DNA from: Ruminococcus sp.
GTDB taxonomy: Bacteria > Bacillota > Clostridia > Oscillospirales > Acutalibacteraceae
Reading direction: 5' to 3'
Length of the DNA stretch: 12,468 bases
NCBI GenBank assembly: GCA_004558485.1
Contig: SFCS01000032.1
Location: forward strand, 1 to 12,468
Under the pieces are notes generated by a model, which was not told where the DNA came from, did no database searches, and was given only the letters and a program-made list of their open reading frames with translations. Shown piece after piece: positions 1 through 6,293 of this stretch. Within the stretch, counting starts at the first letter, position 1; every line of letters starts with the position of its first letter. The translations under genes were made by a program, and so were the position numbers.

Positions 1-154
1 TACACCCGGTACCCTTTGTAATGACAGGGTACAGATCTCCACGTTTATCATTTATAAAATCTTTTGTAAAGGTCATTTCAGCCAGTGGTAATTTTAAGTC
101 TTTATACATCGACTTTGAAAAAACACGTTGAAATACGAATCTATCAAAATTCAC
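1..154 (-). CDS. Unrecognised protein, N-terminal 51 codons only (runs off the left edge)
   Basis: An open frame begins at a GTG (154-152) and continues without a stop to the window edge. A TAGGAG ribosome binding site lies 10 bases upstream (165-170), and a well-formed promoter sits just before it (186-214). A second in-frame GTG at 163 would lie only one base from the binding site, so 154 is the better start. The product begins V/M-NFDRFVFQRVFSKS and contains an LPLAEMTFTKDFIND stretch; it is hydrophilic with no signal peptide. I do not recognise the family. The DNA is visibly richer in A and T than everything to its right and lies against a truncated ABC exporter gene, so it may be imported or part of a mobile element. 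The frame, start signals and promoter are seen; function is unknown. Confidence 0.6.
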   Translation of the reverse strand, partial: MNFDRFVFQRVFSKSMYKDLKLPLAEMTFTKDFINDKRGDLYPVITKGTGC

Positions 155-185
155 TGATATCACGCTCCTACAAAACGATACGACT

Positions 186-214
186 ATTGTACCACGCCGC
201 TGATTTTTTGTAAA
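186..214 (-). promoter_or_regulatory. Sigma-A type promoter of the left-edge partial gene, with a hairpin over the -35 box
   Basis: On the minus strand the -35 box TTTACA (214-209) and the -10 box TACAAT (191-186) are separated by exactly 17 bases, close to the vegetative consensus. They precede the GTG start at 154 by a suitable distance. The -35 box is also one arm of a perfect 6-bp inverted repeat with a 4-base spacer (209-214 and 219-224, TGTAAA/TTTACA), which could be an operator. Binding by any regulator is inference. Confidence 0.6.
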
Positions 215-250
215 TATTTTTACAGATCAATGGGTCCTACTTGACCATAA

Positions 251-469
251 GCAGAGCGCATCGTGCAGGAGGGCATGGACAAGCTCATGCATGGGCGCAC
301 CACCTTTGTCATCGCACACCGGCTGTCTACCGTGCGCAACAGCGACCGTATCGTCGTTCTCGAAAACGGCAGGATCTTTGAGCAGGGCTCGCACGACGAA
401 CTGATGCAAAAGGAAGGAAAATACTATCAGCTCTATACCGGCAACGCTCCGAAAACGGTAAATGCATAA
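251..469 (+). pseudogene. ABC exporter ATPase, C-terminal remnant
   Basis: Codons 251-469 encode AERIVQEGMDKLM, then an H-loop region with VIAHRLSTV, then the usual C-terminal pattern (DRIVVLENG, EQGSHDEL, KYYQLYTG) of the nucleotide-binding domain of MsbA/LmrA-type ABC exporters. Homology starts directly at 251; the codon before it (248-250) is TAA and further upstream the DNA is AT-rich and unrelated. The membrane domain, Walker A, signature motif, Walker B and D-loop, about 500 residues in this family, are all missing. A GTG at 263 gives an open frame of 68 codons, but without an evident ribosome binding site or a complete ATPase this is best called a gene remnant. It ends at a strong terminator. 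The alternative is an assembly join at about 250. Confidence 0.8.
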
Positions 470-511
470 AAAAAATAAGAGGTTTGCAAAAATGCAAACC
501 TCTTATTTTTT
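470..511. terminator. Bidirectional intrinsic terminator (18-19 bp perfect hairpin)
   Basis: An uninterrupted inverted repeat with a 4-base AAAA loop runs 470-488 against 493-511. Its core is AAGAGGTTTGCA/TGCAAACCTCTT, flanked by A runs on the left and T runs on the right, so it gives a GC-containing stem followed by U residues in both directions. It sits between the convergent ABC remnant (stop at 469) and the FAD-dependent dehydrogenase gene (stop at 516), and would serve both. Confidence 0.9.
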
Positions 512-515
512 ATGC

Positions 516-1883
516 TTACATCATGTGATCCGCCACAAAAAGGCCCATAGCACCGCTCTGCGACAGACCGCGGGTGATGCCGCTGCCGTCACCGATCAGG
601 TACATTCCCTCGGCAATTTCAAAGTTGCCGTTGTGCACGGGGCGGATGGAATAGTATTTATTCTCACAGCCGTACAGCAGGGTGTCGTCGTTCGCCGTGC
701 CGGGCGCGACCTTATCGAGCGCATAAATGGTCTCGATGATGTTGGTGAGCGCACGGTAGGGCATCACCACCGACAGATCGCCCGGAAATGCCTTCAGGGT
801 CGGAATGACGGTGTTCGCCGCCAGGCGGTGATCGTTCGTGCGTCTGCCGCGCACCAGGTCGCCGAAGCGCTGCACCATCACATTGCCCTCCGCGGCAAAG
901 TTGGTGTTCTTGGCAATATTCTCGGCATATTCCGTCGGCTTGTTGAAGTCTCCCGCGAAGTGGATGGACGAAAGAATGGCAAAGTTGCAGTTCTCCGTCT
1001 TCTTTTCCGGCTGTGCGAAGGAGTGACCGTTTGCCGTAATGACGCCGTGGTTATTCTCCGCGGAAACAAGACCGCCCTGGTTAAAGCAGAACATGCGGGT
1101 ACGATCCTCGAAGGTCTTGGTGCGATAGAGGATCTTCGGCTCATAGATCTGACTGGAAAACTCTCTCCAAATAATGTCCTTCATTTCCACGCGCACACCG
1201 ATGTCCACGGAGTTTGCCTCCATCGTGACACCGAAGTCGTTGCAGATCTTTTTCACAAAGTCCGCGCCGCTGCGTCCCGTGGCGATGACCAGCTTGTCCG
1301 CCGCCACCGTGTCCGCGCCGTCGGGCGTTTCGATATACACACGGTATTCCCCGTCGACCCGCTCCACCGTTTTACAGTCGGTGCGGGTGCGCAGAGTCAC
1401 ACCCACCTGCTCCAAATGCTTAATAAGCAGGTGCATGGTGTGGAAATTCTTGTCCGTGCCGAGATGGCGGACATTCATGTCGAGCAGGCGCAGATTGTTC
1501 TGCAGGCATTTCAGCTTCAGCGTCTCGTTCGAGCGATACATCGGCGGATAGTCGTCCGCAAAGCTCTCGAGCACATGATCCACCTCGTTGATATACTTCA
1601 TCGCGGTGTCCTCACCGAGCTCCTCGCCCATGCTGCCGCCGTAGGCGGTGCCGAGGTTAAATTTACCGTCGGAAAACGCGCCGGCACCGGCATAGCCGCT
1701 TGTGATGCTGCAAATGCCGCAGTGCAGACAGGAGCGATCCTTTCCCGCGGGGCAATGGCGTTTCGAAAGCGCCAGGCCTTTTTCCAAAACAATGATACGG
1801 CAATCCGGTTTCTTTTCATGCAGGCGGTATGCTGTCATCAGGCCGCCGATGCCACCGCCGATAATTGCTACATCATACTTCAT
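516..1883 (-). CDS. FAD-dependent dehydrogenase (NAD(P)/FAD oxidoreductase, COG2509-like)
   Basis: The 455-residue product opens with a Rossmann dinucleotide-binding motif (DVAIIGGGIGGL, residues 4-15) followed by VLEKG, the acidic end of the second strand. It closes with an FAD-binding motif YLIGDGSGITRGLSQSGAMG. A cysteine cluster at residues 44, 52, 55 and 58 (C-x7-C-x2-C-x2-C) leads into a glycine-rich segment with GAFSDGKFNL; this arrangement fits a family of cytoplasmic flavoprotein dehydrogenases whose substrate is unknown. The cysteines could hold a metal or Fe-S cluster or act in redox; that is inference. The ATG at 1883 has an imperfect purine-rich binding site (GAAGGG) at a rather long spacing, and its own promoter lies at 1928-1956 after the argH stop. 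Family assignment is firm, reaction unknown. Confidence 0.85.
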   Translation of the reverse strand: MKYDVAIIGGGIGGLMTAYRLHEKKPDCRIIVLEKGLALSKRHCPAGKDRSCLHCGICSITSGYAGAGAFSDGKFNLGTAYGGSMGEELGEDTAMKYINEVDHVLESFADDYPPMYRSNETLKLKCLQNNLRLLDMNVRHLGTDKNFHTMHLLIKHLEQVGVTLRTRTDCKTVERVDGEYRVYIETPDGADTVAADKLVIATGRSGADFVKKICNDFGVTMEANSVDIGVRVEMKDIIWREFSSQIYEPKILYRTKTFEDRTRMFCFNQGGLVSAENNHGVITANGHSFAQPEKKTENCNFAILSSIHFAGDFNKPTEYAENIAKNTNFAAEGNVMVQRFGDLVRGRRTNDHRLAANTVIPTLKAFPGDLSVVMPYRALTNIIETIYALDKVAPGTANDDTLLYGCENKYYSIRPVHNGNFEIAEGMYLIGDGSGITRGLSQSGAMGLFVADHMM

Positions 1884-1927
1884 AGTCTATCTTTCCCTTC
1901 GTGTAATCGGCAAAAGCGCCACAGAGT

Positions 1928-1956
1928 AGTATACCACACCCCATCGAAATTTGCAA
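1928..1956 (-). promoter_or_regulatory. Promoter of the FAD-dependent dehydrogenase gene
   Basis: On the minus strand, TTGCAA (1956-1951) and TATACT (1933-1928) are spaced by 17 bases and lie 45 bases before the ATG at 1883. The -35 box directly follows the argH stop codon (1959-1957). No terminator separates the genes, so both read-through from argGH and independent transcription are possible. Confidence 0.65.
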
Positions 1957-3342
1957 TCAGTTTTCAAGCGCCGCAAGCGATTTTTCCACGAAGGCAAGCT
2001 GCGTTTCCACCGACTGCACCGCCGTGCCGCCGAAGGAGCTGCGCTTTTCCACGCAAACGGCAAGATCGATCGCCGTATAGACATCCTCGTCAAAAAGCGG
2101 GCTATACTCCCGATAGACGGAAAGCGGCAGCGTTTCCGGCACACATGCGTCCTTTATGCAGCGGGCGACCAGTTGCCCCGACAGCTTATAGGCGCTGCGA
2201 AACGGCAGTCCCTTGCGCACCAGATAATCGGCGAGGTCGGTCGCGTTGATGAACCCCTCCCTTGCCGCTTTCAGCATGTTGTCGGCGTGCACCTGCATCG
2301 TCGACAGCATCGGCGTCAGGACGGACAGACACATAAGGACCGTTTCCACGGCATCGAAAACGCCCTCCTTGTCCTCCTGCATGTCCTTGTTATAGGCAAG
2401 CGGCAGTCCCTTGAGCGTGGTGAGTAACGCCAAAAGATCGCCGTATACCCTTCCTGTCTTGCCGCGGATCAGCTCCGCCATGTCGGGGTTTTTCTTTTGC
2501 GGCATGATGGAGGAGCCGGTCGTGTAGGCGTCCGATAGCTCCACAAAACGGAATTCCCAGCTGCACCACAAAACGATCTCCTCCGCCATGCGGGACAGGT
2601 GCATCATCAGTATAGACAGCGCACCGAGCAATTCGACGCAGAAATCACGGTCGGAAACGCCGTCAATGCTGTTTTGGCACACGGCGTCAAAGCCAAGCTG
2701 CCGCGCCTCAAAGAAACGGTCGGTGTCATAGGTCGTGCCCGCAAGCGCGCAACTCCCGATCGGGGAAACATTCATCCGCCTTTTGCAATCGGAAAGCCGT
2801 CCGAGATCCCGCAGCAGCATCATGGAGTATGCCATGAGATGATGACCGAAGGTAATGGGCTGCGCCCGCTGCAAATGCGTATAGCCCGGAAGAACGGTCG
2901 CCTTGTGGCATTCTGCCTGTCGGCAGATGACGCGGATGAGCGCCTCCGTCTTTTCCGCTATTTCCCCCGTTTTGTCCCGCAGATACAGCCGCATATCCAG
3001 CGCCACCTGGTCGTTGCGGCTGCGGGCGGTGTGCAGCTTTTTGCCGACATCGCCGAGCCGCTTTGTCAGCTCCTGCTCGACAAACATATGGATGTCCTCA
3101 CACTGCATATCGAACGCGAGCTTGCCGCTTTTCAGCTCATCGAGAATCTCCGAAAGTCCGTCGATGAGCGTTTGTGCCTCCTTCTCGGTGATGATGTGCT
3201 GTGCGCCGAGCATCGCCGCATGCGCCATGCTGCCGGTGATGTCCTGCTCAAACATTTTGCAGTCAAAGCGGATGGAGGAATTGAAATCGTCGGCGACGGC
3301 GTCGGTCAGTCCCGCCGTTCTGCCTGCCCACATTTTTTCCAT
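1957..3342 (-). CDS. argH: Argininosuccinate lyase
   Basis: This enzyme cleaves argininosuccinate to arginine and fumarate, the last step of arginine synthesis, as a cytoplasmic homotetramer of the fumarase/aspartase superfamily. The 461-residue product shows the superfamily signature GSSIMPQKKNPD (about residues 276-287), the HTARSRNDQ block (about 104-112) and LPGYTHLQRAQP. The frame opens upstream at a GTG (3351), but AAGGAG abuts that codon and lies 8 bases before the ATG at 3342, so the ATG is the likely start; length then matches the family. It lies downstream of argG with a 57-base gap that contains a hairpin (3361-3390) and no clear promoter, so it is probably co-transcribed with argG. 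No motif is broken. Confidence 0.95.
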   Translation of the reverse strand: MEKMWAGRTAGLTDAVADDFNSSIRFDCKMFEQDITGSMAHAAMLGAQHIITEKEAQTLIDGLSEILDELKSGKLAFDMQCEDIHMFVEQELTKRLGDVGKKLHTARSRNDQVALDMRLYLRDKTGEIAEKTEALIRVICRQAECHKATVLPGYTHLQRAQPITFGHHLMAYSMMLLRDLGRLSDCKRRMNVSPIGSCALAGTTYDTDRFFEARQLGFDAVCQNSIDGVSDRDFCVELLGALSILMMHLSRMAEEIVLWCSWEFRFVELSDAYTTGSSIMPQKKNPDMAELIRGKTGRVYGDLLALLTTLKGLPLAYNKDMQEDKEGVFDAVETVLMCLSVLTPMLSTMQVHADNMLKAAREGFINATDLADYLVRKGLPFRSAYKLSGQLVARCIKDACVPETLPLSVYREYSPLFDEDVYTAIDLAVCVEKRSSFGGTAVQSVETQLAFVEKSLAALEN

Positions 3343-3360
3343 TTGTGCCACTCCTTAAAG

Positions 3361-3390
3361 AGGGCTGTTGCACAAATGCACAACAGCCCT
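3361..3390. terminator. Intergenic hairpin between argG and argH (terminator-like in the plus direction)
   Basis: A perfect 10-bp stem, AGGGCTGTTG/CAACAGCCCT, encloses a 10-base loop. In the plus direction it is followed by a long T run (3391-3401), an ideal intrinsic terminator, though no plus-strand gene ends here. In the direction of argG and argH transcription the stem is followed only by TCTTTAAGG, a poor U tract, so it should be at most a partial terminator or an RNA-processing site between the two genes. Confidence 0.55.
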
Positions 3391-3399
3391 TTTTGTTTT

Positions 3400-4614
3400 T
3401 TATTTTCCGTCCACCATCGCCTGCACCTTGATGGGCAGTCCATAGAGGTTGATGAACCCCGTCGCGTCGGTCTGGTCATAGTCGCTCTCGCCGAAGGTAG
3501 CGATCTCCTCGCTGTACAGCGAATAGGGACTCCACACGCCTGCATGGATGATGTTGCCCTTATACAGCTTCAGCTTCACCTTGCCGGTGACCTTCTCCTG
3601 TGTCTTGTCCACAAAGGCGGACAGTGCCTCCCGCAGCGGCGTGAACCACTGACCGTTATACACAAGCTCCGCAAAGGTGATGGACAGCTTTTGCTTTTCA
3701 TGCATCGTCATCTTGTCGAGGCACAGGGTCTCGAGTACACTGTGCGCCTTATAGAGGATCGTGCCTCCGGGCGTTTCGTACACGCCACGGCACTTCATGC
3801 CCACAAGCCGGTTTTCCACGATATCGATGATGCCGATGCCGTTTTCACCGCCGAGCTTGTTGAGCTTCAGGATGATGTCCTTCGCCGACAGCTTTTCGTC
3901 GTCGAGCGCAACCGGCACGCCCTTTTCAAACTCCAGCGTGATGTAGGTCGGCTTATCCGGCGCGTCAAGCGGCGACACGCCCATTTCCAAAAAGCCGGGC
4001 TTTTCATACTGCGGCTCGTTGCCGGTATCCTCCAGATCCAAGCCCTCATGGGACAGATGCCAGAGGTTCTTGTCCTTGGAGTAGTTGGTCTCCTTGTTAA
4101 TCTTCAGCGGCACATGGTGCGCCTCGGCATAGGCAATTTCCTCGTCGCGGGACTTTATCTCCCATTCCCGCCACGGCGCGATGATGGGCATATTGGGGGC
4201 GAAATGCTTGATGGCAAGCTCGAAACGCACCTGATCGTTGCCCTTGCCGGTGCAGCCGTGCACAATCGCGTCCGCGCCTTCCTTCTTGGCGATCTCCACA
4301 AGCCCTTTGGCAATGCAGGGACGCGCGTGGCTCGTGCCGAGCAGGTATTCCTCATACACAGCGCCCGCCTTCATGGTCGGAATGATATATTCCTCCACAT
4401 ATTCATCGGAGAGATCCAGCACATACAGCTTGGATGCGCCGGTCGCCAGCGCCTTTTCCTCCAGTCCTTCCAGTTCGTCCGCCTGCCCCACATTGCCGGA
4501 GACCGCTACGACCTCACAGTTGTTATAGTTTTCCTTGAGCCACGGAATGATGATGGATGTATCCAGTCCGCCCGAATACGCCAAAACCACTTTTTTGATG
4601 TTTTTCTTGTCCAT
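3400..4614 (-). CDS. argG: Argininosuccinate synthase
   Basis: This cytoplasmic enzyme joins citrulline and aspartate using ATP to give argininosuccinate. The 404-residue product carries the ATP-pyrophosphatase P-loop AYSGGLDTS (residues 12-20), the VSGNVGQ segment, a CTGKGNDQVRFE block, APWREWE and EPQYEKPGFLEMG followed by SPLDAPDKP, all typical of the family over its full length. The frame is open to 4674, but the ATG at 4614 has GGAGG 9 bases upstream and begins the conserved MDKKNIKKVVLAYSGG, so it is the real start. A consensus promoter (4666-4694) and a candidate ARG box (4700-4717) lie upstream. argH follows in the same direction, giving an argGH unit. Nothing is unusual in the protein. 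Confidence 0.96.
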   Translation of the reverse strand: MDKKNIKKVVLAYSGGLDTSIIIPWLKENYNNCEVVAVSGNVGQADELEGLEEKALATGASKLYVLDLSDEYVEEYIIPTMKAGAVYEEYLLGTSHARPCIAKGLVEIAKKEGADAIVHGCTGKGNDQVRFELAIKHFAPNMPIIAPWREWEIKSRDEEIAYAEAHHVPLKINKETNYSKDKNLWHLSHEGLDLEDTGNEPQYEKPGFLEMGVSPLDAPDKPTYITLEFEKGVPVALDDEKLSAKDIILKLNKLGGENGIGIIDIVENRLVGMKCRGVYETPGGTILYKAHSVLETLCLDKMTMHEKQKLSITFAELVYNGQWFTPLREALSAFVDKTQEKVTGKVKLKLYKGNIIHAGVWSPYSLYSEEIATFGESDYDQTDATGFINLYGLPIKVQAMVDGK

Positions 4615-4665
4615 TGCACTGCGCCTCCATGAATATCTATGCGAAATGTGATTGACTATGCGTGG

Positions 4666-4694
4666 AGTATACACCGTTTATGCAAATTTGTCAA
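4666..4694 (-). promoter_or_regulatory. argGH promoter
   Basis: The minus strand shows a perfect TTGACA -35 box (4694-4689), a 17-base spacer and a TATACT -10 box (4671-4666), 52 bases upstream of the argG ATG. The following leader of about 45 bases contains no obvious attenuator or riboswitch. Confidence 0.8.
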
Positions 4695-4699
4695 GCATT

Positions 4700-4717
4700 T
4701 TTGTAAAAATATTCATG
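4700..4717 (-). promoter_or_regulatory. Candidate ARG box (ArgR/AhrC operator) upstream of argG
   Basis: The 18-base minus-strand sequence CATGAATATTTTTACAAA lies 5 bases upstream of the argG -35 box. It matches 8 of the 10 fixed positions of the known ARG box pattern (TGAAT, four weak bases, ATTCA). The left half CATGAAT is what AhrC sites of Bacillus typically start with. Repression by an ArgR-type protein with arginine as co-repressor is inferred from the site and the genes; no argR gene is present in the window. Confidence 0.5.
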
Positions 4718-4750
4718 ATTTTTCGCATATATACATTTATACTGTATATT

Positions 4751-4816
4751 TTAGGCGTTCTGATGACGGCGCAGGATGTGGAAATATGCCCCCGCTACCA
4801 ATAATACGGTGTACAT
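4751..4816 (-). CDS. Possible 21-residue small membrane-type peptide
   Basis: A short ORF starts with ATG at 4816, 1 base after the phosphatase stop codon (TGA, 4820-4818), and ends with TAA at 4751. Its start is preceded by GGGAGG at a 6-base spacing, a stronger site than many genes here have, although it lies inside the phosphatase coding sequence. The peptide begins with hydrophobic MYTVLLVAGAYF and ends with basic HILRRHQ, compatible with a very short membrane-bound peptide. The stop-start arrangement suggests translational coupling. It is far below the length at which coding statistics help and I know no homologue, so it may be chance. Confidence 0.35.
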   Translation of the reverse strand: MYTVLLVAGAYFHILRRHQNA

Positions 4817-4817
4817 A

Positions 4818-5438
4818 TCACGCCTCCCGTTTCCACGGGATCATGCACAACGCCTCTGCGACCGGCTCCCGCATCCAGACGGACGGCGTGATGCGCAGCG
4901 TAAAGCCGTTGCCGGGGTTCACCACGCAATCGCCCATTTGCAGCCGCGGCAGCGCATAGGTCATCATCAGCATCATGATGACGCCGCCGTGCGTACACAC
5001 CACCGCCTCGGTGTCTCCGCTGCGCATCAGCTCCTCCACAACGCCCTCAAACGCCTTTGTCACGCGCTTTTGGAAATCGACCGTCGACTCGCCGTTCGGA
5101 ATTTCCGTTTTTGTCCCCTCCATCCACGAGAGAAAAGCGGGATCGTTTTTAAGCTGCACGATGCTCTTGTTCTCCCAATCGCCGAAATTACATTCGGTCA
5201 GTCCCTCGACGATCTCCGGCTTTGCATCGGGATAGAGCACCTGCATCGTTTGGCGGCATCGCGACAGCGGTGCTGTGAAAAATCGTGCCGCGCCCGGATA
5301 GACATATTCCTTTTTCATCTCCAAAAGCTCCGCAAGTCCCTCGGGGGAAAGCGGCATATCCGTGTGACCGATATAGATGCCATTCTGATTGGCAGCCGTT
5401 TTTCCATGGCGAATAAGATGAATTTTGTAAGTTTTCAT
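4818..5438 (-). CDS. Histidine phosphatase family protein (phosphoglycerate mutase-like)
   Basis: The 206-residue cytoplasmic protein has the branch signature LIRHGKT (catalytic His11, Arg10), a second arginine pair in APLSRCRQT (about 60-62), the acid/base glutamate in LTECNFGDWEN (about Glu82) and the second histidine in CTHGG (about His150). This full catalytic set and the length match the GpmB/CobC-type subgroup, which removes phosphate from small metabolites via a phosphohistidine. The substrate cannot be read from the sequence and no cobalamin or glycolysis genes are nearby. The ATG at 5438 has GGGAGG 8 bases upstream. I see no clear promoter on its own strand; it is transcribed divergently from the XRE regulator at 5548 and is followed by a possible 21-residue ORF. 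Confidence 0.88.
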   Translation of the reverse strand: MKTYKIHLIRHGKTAANQNGIYIGHTDMPLSPEGLAELLEMKKEYVYPGAARFFTAPLSRCRQTMQVLYPDAKPEIVEGLTECNFGDWENKSIVQLKNDPAFLSWMEGTKTEIPNGESTVDFQKRVTKAFEGVVEELMRSGDTEAVVCTHGGVIMMLMMTYALPRLQMGDCVVNPGNGFTLRITPSVWMREPVAEALCMIPWKREA

Positions 5439-5471
5439 TAAAATTTCCTCCCAAATGATGCAATTTGACGA

Positions 5472-5500
5472 TTTACAAATGGTAATAACTGCGATATAAT
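5472..5500 (+). promoter_or_regulatory. Promoter of the XRE-family regulator gene
   Basis: TTTACA (5472-5477) and a perfect TATAAT (5495-5500) are separated by 17 bases and lie 47 bases before the ATG at 5548. This is one of the best promoters in the window and it lies in the divergent region shared with the phosphatase gene. Confidence 0.78.
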
Positions 5501-5515
5501 AATTAAACGCGCAGT
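5488..5515. promoter_or_regulatory. Inverted repeat around the -10 box of the XRE gene (candidate operator)
   Basis: ACTGCG (5488-5493) and CGCAGT (5510-5515) form a perfect 6-bp inverted repeat with 16 bases between the arms. The half-site centres are about 22 bp apart, two helical turns, and bracket the TATAAT box. This is a plausible site for autorepression by the neighbouring HTH protein. Binding is inference; 6-bp repeats also arise by chance. Confidence 0.35.
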
Positions 5516-5547
5516 CTAAAATTCATTTTCTTGTTGGGGGCAGAGGC

Positions 5548-6240
5548 ATGAACACAACCTTTCCGCGGATGATCACACTTCTTCGTAAAGAGCAGGGCAC
5601 CAGCCAAAAAAAGGCGGCTGCCGATCTCGGCATATCGCAGGCGCTGCTCTCGCACTATGAGAAGGGCATCCGTGAATGCGGATTGGACTTTGTTGTGCGC
5701 ACCGCCGACTATTACGGCGTGTCCTGTGACTATCTTCTCGGCCGTACCGCCGACAAGAGCGGCGCCATGATCGCCGTCGACGACATTCCCGAAAACGATC
5801 CCGCTATTCAGGACAACCGTCTGCGCGGCGGCGTTCTGCCGGTTCTGAACAAAAAGCTGGTGGTGAACTCTCTGCATGTCCTCTTTGACATGTTGCAAAG
5901 GTGCAACAACAAAGCGCTCACCACCGAGGTGTCCGCAGCGCTGAGCATGACGGTCTATTCCCTGTTCCGTCAGATCTATGCCGCCAATACCAAAAATCCC
6001 ACCGCCATGTTTTCGGTAGAAGCCTATCTCTTCCAGGCGGCGGCGACCGGTGAGATCGCCAAGGCCATCGCCAACAGCGGACAGCTCGCGCGCGGAAAGG
6101 CGGTCGGCGGCGCGGACGGCGTCAAGGCGGAGAACCTCCCCGCCATCCTGCCGGACGATATCGCCCGCCAGTATCCCATGTTTGCCAACTCCCTGCTCAA
6201 TCTGCTGCGCAACGCCGAAACGCGGATACAGGGAAAATAA
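5548..6240 (+). CDS. XRE-family (Cro/CI-type HTH) transcriptional regulator
   Basis: The 230-residue product has an N-terminal helix-turn-helix of the XRE type at about residues 7-62: ITLLRKEQGTSQKKAAADLG, the recognition segment SQALLSHYEKG and the closing YYGVSCDYLLGRT. The remaining ~165 residues are soluble, mostly helical, with no recognised ligand or peptidase motif; they could serve dimerisation or sensing. The ATG at 5548 follows a G-rich site (GGGGGCAGAGGC); downstream in-frame ATGs would cut into the HTH. It has a strong promoter (5472-5500) and possible operator, and is transcribed alone and away from the phosphatase gene, ending at a terminator shared with the convergent membrane protein gene. 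Such long XRE proteins are common in gut Clostridia; the regulon is unknown. Confidence 0.85.
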   Translation: MNTTFPRMITLLRKEQGTSQKKAAADLGISQALLSHYEKGIRECGLDFVVRTADYYGVSCDYLLGRTADKSGAMIAVDDIPENDPAIQDNRLRGGVLPVLNKKLVVNSLHVLFDMLQRCNNKALTTEVSAALSMTVYSLFRQIYAANTKNPTAMFSVEAYLFQAAATGEIAKAIANSGQLARGKAVGGADGVKAENLPAILPDDIARQYPMFANSLLNLLRNAETRIQGK

Positions 6241-6257
6241 ACAAAGTCAAAAAGAGA

Positions 6258-6293
6258 CCGACGGTTGGTTAACAATCGTCGGTTTTCTCTTTT
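6258..6293. terminator. Bidirectional terminator between the XRE gene and the convergent membrane protein gene
   Basis: CCGACGGTTG (6258-6267) pairs with CAATCGTCGG (6273-6282) over 10 bp with one G-T pair and a 5-base loop. It is followed on the plus strand by TTTTCTCTTTT (6283-6293). On the minus strand the hairpin is followed by TCTCTTTTT. The stop codon of the convergent gene (6271-6269) lies inside the hairpin loop. Confidence 0.8.

Noticed and set aside
227..409. Minus-strand open frame of 60 codons across the ABC junction
   Set aside because: It is antisense to the conserved H-loop coding sequence and has no binding site or recognisable content.
462..2249. Long plus-strand open frame of 595 codons opposite the dehydrogenase and argH genes
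   Set aside because: It lies antisense to two well-supported genes, begins inside the terminator region, is rich in His, Arg and Ala as mirror frames of GC-rich genes are, and has no recognisable domain.
2599..4632. Plus-strand open frame of 677 codons opposite argH and argG
   Set aside because: It is the mirror frame of two conserved arginine genes and crosses the argG-argH gap and its hairpin; composition and lack of motifs mark it as a shadow.
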